Below, one piece after another: positions 1-11,600 of a DNA stretch of 64,000 nt. Both the position numbers and the translations under genes were made by a program. The stretch spans positions 42,175,695 through 42,239,694 of the forward strand of contig CM049316.1 of NCBI GenBank assembly GCA_026874595.1. Reading direction: 5' to 3'. This DNA comes from Sipunculus nudus. Its lineage: Eukaryota > Annelida > Sipuncula > Golfingiida > Sipunculidae. The notes beneath the pieces were generated by a model that saw only the letters and a list, made by a program, of their open reading frames with translations, did not search any database and was not told the DNA's origin. Position 1 is the first letter of the stretch, and every line of letters starts with the position of its first letter.

Positions 1-3000
1 AAACACACACAAAAGGGGATTAACACATACCATCCCGGTGGAGGTAGTGACTGTTCACATGTGTTAATTGGGTCTCTTAATCATTTAGGTTTAAGGGGCT
101 TAGACACCTGTAAAGCATGTTGAATGAACACGAAAAATAGCTTAGAACTTCCCTTTGAAATAAATTGGTATTTGCCTTAATATAGCCCCAAAACCATTGG
201 CTTATTTCTGTACACAAGTATTTAAACAAGTGGACCAGGCATCAACATAAACACAGTGCATGCATCGCCCATCATAACACCTGTCAATCAGGAGATGCCC
301 TGACTGACTTGGCCCAAACAAATGTGATGCATGTTCCTGCTGGCTGAAACATTGCTTGTTGCGGCTCAAATTCAGACCTATGGTCACGCGGTGTTGTTAT
401 GGGAAACAGACACACGTGGACTGTGTTAACAACAGACAGAACCATGAAAAAGGTTTAAACAGCCATATGTGAGGTACTTTGTTTGTGTGCTTGGTTGGTT
501 TTGCTTGGAAACTTTTGTATAAAGTAAAACTGAACTGGTAGTGTGAAAGAATAGGCATAATATTACTCCTGATTATATATATCCCGCTTAGGTTTTGGGC
601 ATTTTCTCATTCACAAATAAGGGGAATTTGAAACTCTGGTGAACACTTGTAAAGGGAATCATAGTAATTAAAAGATGAACAGAACAAAAGAAAAATATGA
701 TAAGACAACAAAAAACAATACTGTCACAGTTCAAGAAATTTCTCTTCTCAGAATGTGCACACTGACTACATAAATCATCTTCAGACTGGCATACATTTGC
801 ACTAGTCTTGCTTTACTATGATAAACTAATATCAGTAATAACAATTTGATATGAATTTATATGAGAATATAAGATAGGAACATAATAGTGTCCATGCATA
901 TTAGTTTTTGGCTTTGCTGTAGCTCAAATAAAGGTACATTGTATTTGTAATATGTGTACAGCTACTGCTGAGAAAGACAGGGAAAAGTGCATACTTGCAT
1001 GTCTTGCAATGTATACTATTTTTGTAGCATGGCCAATTACAAATATCTTTTAGTAAAGTTACATGTTGTAGTGTGCTGCTTGCTGAAATTACATCATATC
1101 ACAACAGTGATAATCATATACTACACTGGTTGCCATATTTTCACATTATAACACACAAGCTGCCAACTTAAGAATTATGCTAGGCCACTTCCACTAGATA
1201 TTTTAGCCTTTTGAATAAAAACAACTATGTTTGAAAGACAATCTAGGTGCTTCATAAGAGATAAAATCAGTTTCTTGATAAGAATAGGAGGGTACTAATG
1301 ATTTCCCCCCCCCCCCTTGCACATGCCAGTTTTTTATCTCTACTGAAACGTGTTGTTGTTTGTGTTTGTTTAATTTGATTGGAGGGTCCGCCATGTGTGT
1401 TTACACAGAGTATCAGGTGGCCCCAGTGTGATATATAAAAGTCCATGCATGGCATGCTGAGATGATAATTATAAATCATGTTTCTAGATTCTTGACTAAA
1501 GTACAGAGGAGTGTAGATTATACTGATAGCAGGGTTCACATGACTAGTCCGAGTGCTGACCCTGGAGTACTTATACAGGTCACATGTAATACTGTTGTTG
1601 TGCGTAAGGAGTTTGATATGGGAGGGGTGTTCTCCTTCTAGAGCATGAGTCTTTTTTAATATGTAAAAAAATGGAGCAAAATTTCAGCACATGACTTTTT
1701 TAAAATTAATACAATGATAAATTATGCAAATAATAATTTAATAACTAGAAATGGACATTCTAAGGAATGCAAGTTTTACCTCTGCCACGTAGGGGGTCGC
1801 TATTGTGGGTCGATCCCAAAGCATGTTTGCATTCACTTATTCGGCCCATAGCCCCAGGTTAATTTGTGCAGTGACTGTACATTTGTGAATATGACTTTCC
1901 TAAATCCTTATTGACACGATTCCCTGAGTTATGTTGTGAACAAACACACACATGAATGGAGATTAACACATGCCATCCTGTTAGAGGCAATAAAATGCAA
2001 AAAGCATTATTATTCCTCTTGAATAAAGAGGTGTACATGTATAAGTAAGTAGACTAATATCAGTAACAGTTCAAGAACTGTAAATTGTTTTGACCTGGAT
2101 GAATTAAATGAATTTTGAGGAGGATATTTTCTCTGTTTATTTTATTGACAAATAGAATGAGTTCATGTAGGATATATTACAATAGCTTTGTCTTTCTTTT
2201 CAGTTGATGGGAGTGGAATCTGGTCATTTTTTGCATGCAGTTTGAACATCTTCTAACTCAGGTCAGTCTGCTCAGACCAGCATAGATTATCTGGAGGGTC
2301 ATGCAAGTTTTCCTGCCTGTCCCATTTAATGACATAAATGTAAACAGATACCTTGTTTTGCTAGGTGTTTGTTTGTCTAGTGGCAGAGCTGTATTAGTCA
2401 ATATTAGCTATGGTCCCCCATCCATTAGATTAACCTTACTGGGTGCTAGTTGCTTTGGACAATAGGCTTCTGTTTTGGCATAAGAAAGATATGGAGTTAT
2501 TTCTCATACCCAACCTGAAACCCCTATTATTTCACTGAAATGATATGCTTATTGATATCCATTTTCTCAACATACTTTGCCCAGTAATTTTCCTTCATGT
2601 TGGATGCATGTACCAAACCATGAACCAGATGATACATGACTCATTACTCATACACTGTGAATATAACAAATAATTCTTCATGTTGATATTGTGATATTAA
2701 TGCATGGGTTCCTGGGCAGGGCAGTTTCTTTATCATATCTGAGTATTAAAGTTGTGATCATGATTTATAATCTATTTGATTGTAAAGATTACAATCTGTT
2801 GGCCAATTGAGCAGTGTCAGTCATTGACTAAACACCTCTTTCTGTGCTTGTGTGCTCCAGACTGTGTTCCTGAGAAGGGGAGGTTTGTCCAACACTTGTT
2901 CATAAGGGGAACTTCTGTCTGTAACACCACAGGTTTGTGAACTTTAATTAGTTAAAATTTGTATGATCTCAGTCTTGTGTCTCTGGATAAGATATGCCGT

Positions 3001-5613
3001 GCAGTATCTGTAATGACTTGTATTACAAGTATTTTTTGCACCTTAAAGTATGTAGAATGATGTAGACACCACTTGGAGGACTGCCATATTAACTACTGTG
3101 ATTATTCACTTTTTACATCCGGGGAGCATACCCCAAATAAAATGCAGTCAGGGAGCGGTTCTTAAATTAAGGGCTTATACTACAGGATACTACATCCCTC
3201 CCCAACTCGGATAAGAGAAATGTAAAATACAATACACAATTACCTTTAGCTTAAAGTACGACAATCACATCAGCATCAAGAAAATACCAAATAAAATGTT
3301 GTGTCAGAGTCTGAAAGGATGTTAGTCTTTGACATAATGGTCTGTCAATAGTAAAGTGTCTGGTTGTTACATGACAGGGGTAGAAAATTGTCAGTATTTA
3401 AGTAAAAACTCTATAAATCATGTTATCAGTGTAATCATGAGTATTTTGTGGTCATGCTGTGGTAATTAGTAAAGACAAACAGATGGTTGGTTTTAAAACT
3501 GGCACTAATAATAAGACAATTTTACTGTCTTGCTGATAGATCAAGTAAGGTTAATCGTTAACACTTGTCTGATGTTCAAAGTTCAATTTTGATGTTTTAC
3601 CTAACTTAATAATTTAGTTGGATCCCAAATACTAATAGGTCTTCTTTGCATGTGTAATGCTTAGTGGTTCAAGGTGCAACCAGTTTGATTATGAAATAAA
3701 AATAATCAGTTATCAGTGTAATTGATTAATTGGTACAACACTAGGGATAAAAAAAGTGTACTGCTCTATATTTGTCAGACATGCAAACAGACTACGGTTC
3801 ATGCAAGTTGCAGCCTGTACATAGGTCTCTCTTGTCACAGTGAATATCATGTTATTTCTCTGTGGATGTATTTCACAGCAGCTGTTGTGTTAATTTGGTT
3901 GTCTTTTTATTAAGCCCTTCTAAAACTAATAAAATTACAAATATGGAAGTCCCATGAAATCATAATAGCAGATTTCTGATCAGGCATGCATTTATTCACA
4001 TACTGTGCCTGATGCAGGTTTAGATCTGATTACATTGCATCAATAAGTATTATTTGAAAATTTTTTGATTGCATTAACCAGTACCTAAAAAAAAACAGCT
4101 TTTATGTCAATCAATAGCATTCATGTTTTCTTGAATAGAGCTAGGGTTACTTATGTATGGAATGTGGCATGCAAAATGTGGAATGTGTATTGAGAGATTT
4201 CCTATGTAACTGCATGGCAGCATGCATATTTTCTCTGTGTTGCGTTAGGGAACCATGTGGAACCAGCAAATATCACTACATGTAGCGATTTGTCTTGTTG
4301 CATTCTGCATGCAAGATCCTTGCATAAGAAATCTCACCTTAATTATTTAGTCATTACTTATTTTCATCCACATGATTTAGCATGTGTCATCCTCATTTGA
4401 TATTTAAGGAATGTAAGCTTAATTGGACTGACTCTGTGATTGTGATTTATATTCAGAAGTACCAAAACTCAATACATTGTGGTTAGTAGGATGTAAGTAA
4501 CGATCAAATTATTACCTTTTACTTGTACCAGATTCTGGTTGGTTCTGTTTATCATCTGCCAATCTCAGATTGATTGATTATGATATGGGCAGCATCCATC
4601 CATTTACCTTTAGTGTCACAGCAATAACTGAGCAGAGATTTTATGAATTTTCATAAAACTCATTATAAATATAAATTTACTAATTGAGTATTAGTGTATA
4701 TACTAAACACTCAGCAAAATCCATGCATATTTTATGAGATCAGATGTCACCAGGCTTCTTTGGGATGTTGCAGTGATAATTACCAGGAATATGATAGATT
4801 TTGAGAAAAACTCATTATCAATATTAACCAATATATTATCTTGCCTGAAGTTGATTCTCAGCAAATCCATGCATATTTAATGAGGTCAGAGGTCACCATG
4901 CTTTTTTGTGATGCTGTGATAACTTATCAGTGATATTATGGATTTTGAGGAAACTCAATATTAATATTAACCAATATATTATTACCTTGCCTTAAGTTGA
5001 TTCTCAGCAAAATCCATGCATATTTAATGAGGTCAGAGGTCACCAGGCTTCTTCATGGTGTTGTTGTGATAACTTATCAATTATATGATGGATTTCGAGG
5101 TAACACACTTTAAATATTAAATTAGCCAATACAGTATCTTGCTTGAAGTTTATTCTTAGCAAAATTAATGCATATTTAATGAGGTAAAAGGTCACCATGC
5201 TTCTTGATGGTGTTGTTATGATAACTTACTAGAATTATGATGGACTTTGAGGAAACTCATAATAAATATTAACCAATATATTATCCTGCCTTAAGTTGAT
5301 TCTGAGCAAAATCCATGCATATTTAACCCGTTAACCCTCATAACCGTCCCATTTCCTCATAACGGTCTGACAGAACATGGCATATTTATGTGTAAAGATA
5401 TTAAAATTACTTGATACTTGGTCACTGTTTAAAAGACACCTGATACGGTTTTTATGGTATTGCCAAGATAACTGTGAATTTGATGGGTTTTGATGAAATG
5501 TTTAACAAATTAAGTAACTCACCTAAGTTAAATTCTCTGCAAAATCTGTCACAAGACATAGAATACATATAGGCATATAATTCTCTCCTATAATGAATAT
5601 TATTTTTTTTCAG
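1..5613. other. Region upstream of the fusion gene: no gene recognised
   Basis: No convincing coding exon is seen; the small reading frames have no recognisable motif. A short dispersed segment near 1-130 (ending AACACATACCATCC) recurs at about 1930-1985. A C-run lies at about 1306-1316. A tandem array at 4580-5330 is listed separately. A pyrimidine tract and CAG at 5602-5613 form the acceptor of the first coding exon, so an undetected noncoding first exon and promoter should lie in this stretch. Confidence 0.5.
4580..5340 (+). repeat. Tandem array of about 148 bp units containing AGGTCA direct repeats
   Basis: Units share a block reading roughly 'ttctcagcaaaatccatgca', then tatttaatgaggtcagaggtcacca, then 'gataacttatca' and 'gatggattttgaggaaact'. 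Starts recur at about 4628, 4775, 4917, 5067 and 5216, a period near 145-150 bp, and a partial unit follows near 5455. Two units hold a perfect AGGTCA-G-AGGTCA (4883-4895 and 5030-5042). A related array lies in a CTNNBL1 intron at 58030-58445, so this is a dispersed family. Confidence 0.8.
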
Positions 5614-5614
5614 A

Positions 5615-8600
5615 ATGCTGCATCTTAGGAACTTAACCAACAGGAGTGTGCAGAGGAGCTGTCAACTGAAGCTCAGAAAATGTGCAGGTCAGCAGGCTAC
5701 TGTCCAAGGTTTGTATGTCATGGTCAGCACTCTAATAGAGTTATATATATAAAACTATGTACAGGTAGTCATAATATGTTACCGGACAAAATGTATCTGC
5801 ATATACTTGTACACCCCAGTGGTTGAGGATGGAAGTTTTAGGGCTCATTTGGATTTTTGGGTCTTAAAAAAAAAATCCAGATTGCCATATATAAACACTT
5901 TAAGAATGGTAACACCAGTCAAGTTGTGCTGGTCCATCACAAAGTTTTGCTGATCCTATTGATGAAGGAATTGTATTGATCAGTTGGAGTGCAAATAAAT
6001 GATTTATAATATATTTAACATGTATATAAGTAAAATATAAATGGTAATAGTGGTGGAACCAGAAACCCGACTGTTGGATCAGTCTCTGAATGCATAGCTG
6101 CCAGTGCCTGGCTAATAAATAGGAAGGTTAACAAGTCAGATATTCTGTTTTCCCAGTTAAATGTATCACTGGCAAGGCCAGTGAGAATACTTATGTATGT
6201 AAAGTCAGATATATTAAAAATATATCACTAAATTCTCCGTTTTATCTGTTTTAATCAATTTCAGGGAGACAATGGAGATGCCTGTCATCTGCTTTCTTGT
6301 CACTGCGGCAGCCTCAGTCACACATCAGCTCTCCAAAAACAGCACAGTATCCAGTTTCTTGTACCAAATCTCTACACCAGCTGGCAGCACAGAAAAGCCC
6401 TTACAAACTGGTCATATTTGACAAGAACGGGACCCTCATTGACTTTCATTCTCGATGGACGCCGTGGGTAACAGCCCTCAACAGCAGGTAAGACCAGATT
6501 CAGGCTGTATCACAGCATTAGCTTCATTTAGGGCAGGAGAGAACTCAACATTGAGGGATTAGCTTTTGAACTTATGCTGTGAACAAAAACAACTTGCCCT
6601 GAGGCAGTTCTAACTTACTCTGATGAAATATTGCATCATTTTATATTTTCCTCAATATTCATTACTACCTAACTCTAATGAACAGAAGAACAACTCCTGG
6701 CAATATGCCACCTTTCTCTCTGGTGTGGTGCTTTGTAGGTAGCTGACCCTGGTGGCTGTTTCATGATCTACTGGTCTTTTTACTAAATTATATTTGTGGT
6801 GTTACTGACAGAGAGCTTATCTGGTGACAGTTGTTGGCATTCAAATCATTTATTGAAGTCCTTCTCTTTTTATGTAGTTTAACAACATCTTATCAGTGAT
6901 AAGCAGAAATTTCATAAATCAGTTTCCTTTGGCCTGGTCTAAAACATACTTGTGGGCACCTTTTCATTAGTTGTGACATTTAGTAATGACATATGATCAA
7001 TGGGTTCTTATTTTTGTCAGGAGTTTTCAAAAAGGTTCGAAATAATTTTCACTTTAAATACTATAGTTGGTTTCATATTCGTGAGGTTAAACTTTCATGA
7101 TTTTCACTTTTTACATTGTTTTTTGAGGGCTAAATTTCACAATCTCATTATAAAAAAAGGCTACACACAGTATATCCATTTTATATGAATAATAACCATT
7201 TTGCCCACATATTATTGTATCCGCCAAAACGAAGTTTTGCGGATACTATGTTTTTGACCGGGTTCCGCTGCCGCGGCGTTCGTTTCCGGAGAATTCCTCT
7301 GAGACTATTTGAGGGATTTTTCCAGAACTTACACCAATTATCGGGTCATATGTGAACTGGTGCCTAAGCAATTCGTGTTGACCTCTGACCTTTCCTCTCT
7401 GCCCAGTGTCCATTTGTGCGTATGTTTCCACACATAAACCCACATATCTCGGGAACCGTTTGACCGATCAGGAAAATATTTTTGTACAAATGTAGCCCTT
7501 GGATAGCTTTATAACATACACAAACAATGGTGTCACCACCTGCAACCATGTTTGCACAGTGTCCATCTGTTCGTCCGCCTTGGGTTAAAATCACTCATAT
7601 CTCTGCAGTGGTTTGACTAATTCACTTGAAATTTGACATGCGTGCACATCCTGGATAGCTTTCTTGATTTTATGACAGGTGGTGCAACCTACATTCACGT
7701 TTACGCTGCAGACATCCAAGCTCATATCTCGGGAACTGTTTGACCGATTGGGCCAAAATTTTGCATGTGTATAGATCTCACATAGCTCTTGATCATACGC
7801 AAAACTGGTGGCGCCACCCTGGTCATTTTTGCACAGCATCCGTCTTTTTGTTTGCTGTGGGATAAAATCATTCATATCTCGGCAGTGGTTTGACATATCT
7901 GCCTAAAATTTTGCAGGTTTATACATCCTGGACAGCTCTCTTGATTTTATGACAGGTGGCGCCACCTACATTCTAGTTTACGCTGCAGACATCCAAGCTC
8001 AATTCTTGGGAACCGTTTGACCGATTGGGCCAAAATTTTGCATGTGTATAGATCTCACATAGCTCTTTATCATACCCAAAACGGGTGGCCCCACCTGCAA
8101 CTATTTTTGCACAGCATCTGTTTGTTTGTCTGCCACGGGCTAAAATCACTCATATACATGTAGTGGTTTGACTTATCTGCCTTAAATTTTGCATATGTAT
8201 ACAACTTGGACAGCTTTCTGGATTTTGTGGTAGGTGGCACAATCTACATACACACTTCGGGTGCTGACATCAGTGCTAATATGCAACACTTCACTCTATT
8301 TCCCCTTGCCACTCAATCCATGCCTCACTTCACCCGTTCCACTCTGATTTTGGCGGATACACGTAGTCGCTTGTTGACTACCCGTATTCTAGTTTAACAT
8401 GATGAATCCTGAATTTATTATGTTAAATAATATGTGGGGGAAAAAGGTTATGTATATAAAGTGCTTTTTAATATTGGCAGATAATTGGAAAGACATGATA
8501 GCATTTATGATAACAATCTATATTTACGGGTAACATAAGATACAAATATTTTATTTTATCAATTATTTGTTGAAGATGGGGCATTTTGTTAACGAAGGTT

Positions 8601-11600
8601 TTATCTGGAGATAATTTCCCTTTCACAAATATCGCTAATTTGAATCCTTGGCGAACAAAAAGACAACCACAGTATACTAAGAGCATTATATATACATGTG
8701 ATGCAGGTTGGAATCAGCAACTGGGCGTGACTTGAAGGATGAAGTGTACAGAGCTCTTGACGTGTGTCACTTCACTAACAAGGCTAGGTCAGGGATGTTA
8801 GGGCATGGCACTACATGGGAAATTAAACGCCAGCTTGAATCCATGTTGGAAAGCCAAGGTTTCAGCACCCGTGAAGCTCAGCTTCTGGTGGAGCGGTGCT
8901 GGTCGGACTACAACCCAGCTGATCCAAGCATGCTCAAACCAGTCACGGACCTCCCAGAGCTGTTTAAGAATTTAAAGGATAAAGGGATGAAAATCGCAGT
9001 GTCCACATCAGATACAATGAAAAACACAGAGTTAATTTTGAAATCTTTACAAGTGGAACACTTGGTTGACTTGGTATTATGCTGTGATGGGCTCAGCACA
9101 GGGAGTGAATCTAATCCAAAATTTACCACACCAAATCTTCAGAACATTTTTGATGCCCTGGGAATCTCCCCATCAGAAGCTGTATTGGTAGGGGATACCC
9201 CTAATGATATGCACATGGCTGCAGATGTTGGGATTCCCCTCCGCCTTGGTGTACTCACAGGCATTGGAACTAGGCTGGACTTGCACCCGTGTGCTGATCA
9301 TGTTATAGAAGATATTTCCTCAGTACAGGATATTATTTTCAATAAACAGAATAGTAATACTCAGCAGTGTGTGGAAAACACAAGCAAAACCAAGGCATCT
9401 TTGGTGATATTTGATAAGGATGGCACTCTCATTAGCTTTGAGAAAATGTGGACACCAATGGTCAGCGAATTTGTTAAAAGGTAGCTTTTTCTTCCCTCAT
9501 TAAGTGAAGAGCTTTTAAATGTCCCTTGTAAAAATATTATATGTACACTACCTTGTTTGCCTATTAGTGTCATCTATAGCCTTGATTTAGGAACCAGCAT
9601 AACTTGTTGGGGAAGTGCTCATCCCATTTGTCACAGTGACAAATCCTTTAGTGTATCATTACAAGAAAGATGAAAAGAAAATGTTGATGGCAAGATTTTA
9701 AGTCTCCGGCCACGGGAGGGAAGACTGCTATAGTGGTCCCTGTCTGTCTGTCCTTTTAGTCATCTTGCCAACTGTCTGTCTGTTTGTCCCGCCTGCCCAG
9801 TTCTTTTACCAAATATCTCTAAATCTCCTGATTCTCTCTTCATCAAATTTTACGAACACACTGATCACATGACTGAGGTGATTATAACCTGCAGCTGGAG
9901 CCACCTCTTTTGAACTACTTTCTAGGATCAAAATTGATCTTTTCCATTTTCCTACAGATAATTCAGTAAAATAAGAACACTTTAGTCTTCAATTCATATA
10001 AAAGGATTCCTTGAGTTGGGTAATTTATGAATACTATATTGAATGGAATAATTTTCAAACTGATGTTTCCACAGGACTTTGAATTTTGCTGATTACAAAA
10101 TTTTCTGATTTCATATGTTTGTCTAAATGGTGAAAATCTGTTACCTGTTATCTCATGAACTGCTATACTAATTAGCAAATTTTCCAAATTTATTGATCAA
10201 TTGACTGACATGTCAAGTAAAAAATGCAGGTTTTTGCTACCTCTGTTTGATGACTTTCTGCAATCCAAAATGGTTTTTCTGCTTCCTTTCAGATAACTCT
10301 GTGAATAAGAACAGTTGAGCCTTTAAATTATATACAGGGATTACTTAGAACAAGGGGAATGCTTACTAATGCTTATGAATACTAACTTTAATCAAATTAT
10401 TTTCAAAATGATGTTTCCACAGGATTTTGAATTTTGCTCATTGAGAAATTTTATTAATTATAATGTCTGGGTGATGCTGCACTTTCCTAGTAATTTATGT
10501 GGCAGGGGTTTCAGACCCTTAAATAAAAACTTTAGCCTGCTGTGTGGCTGTCAAGCCACAATGTGATGATAATAAGAAAAATCTAAAAACATTTGTTTCA
10601 AGAATGAATAATAGGTGGCACGGATCAGCAGTGGTGGTATTACTAAAAATGAGATGCACTTTGCCATGATTTTAAAGTACATCATTATTCATGCACATGT
10701 CTTGGTCTTAGGTTTCTTACCTTAGCAAGATTTGGCATATTTGAGTCTAATCCTATGAATAATTAAATGAGATATTTATACGCAAATCAAGGCCAATGTC
10801 CATATATATTCTTTGACCTAATATATTGACTTTAAATACGTAAGGCTTGTATAAGCATAGTGCTTATATAGAATTATATGGTGTTAATAATAATAAAATA
10901 TAATTTTTTTTATATAATTAAAACTGTTAATTATTGTAAATAAACAGATGTTATTCATTTTCAGTAAAGTGAAATTCTCCATTCAATAGATATGGATAAT
11001 GTAATGTTATTGTCATAATCAGCATCATCATAACCGTTGATTAATAATATCTTCCAGTGTAACTAGTTAAATGATTTTTAAGAAGTGTTTAATATTTCAA
11101 CAGTTGATCTTTAAATACCCATGAATTATAATGCTTTTCATGTATAATTCTGAATTCAGAATTGAAGACGTCTGTGGCCTGAGTCTGAAGAAGGAGATAT
11201 TTGAGGAGCTTGGGTTCTGTCACAAATCTCAGCGATGGAGGCCTGGTCCCATGTCAGAAGGCACAGACAGCGACTGTCAAGATAAAATCCATGACCTACT
11301 CAGTTCCAGAGGGATACCAAAGGAGAGAGCCTCAAAGATCATCGATGAAACCTGGGAGTACGGGGACCACTCAAGTGAAGATTATCTGGAACTGTTTGAT
11401 AACCCCAGGGCTCTGTTCAAGGTTTGTATTACATTCCTAATGCAGTGGTCGTGCTACATTTGTTCTAGAACTCTATCCACTGTACCACTACTTTCAACAG
11501 CATCATTTGCTTGTGCCAAGAACGTTCCAGACTGAGACAATGGGAGTGGAGTTTTGCTGGTTTCATGCTTGATCAGATCACTGATACCCAGCTCCAACTC

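Noticed and set aside
4580-5340. CRISPR-like regular repeats
   Set aside because: Units are about 148 bp, diverge along their length and have no short conserved repeat with unique spacers; the genome is animal.
5687-5692. Alternative donor GTCAGC in the first coding exon of the fusion gene
   Set aside because: It would leave phase 0 and put the next exon out of frame with the HAD motif; the donor at 5709 keeps the frame.
7246-7896. Several minus-strand open frames between 7.2 and 7.9 kb
   Set aside because: They fall wholly inside the noncoding Helitron-like repeat and recur in the 24 kb copy with the same phrases.
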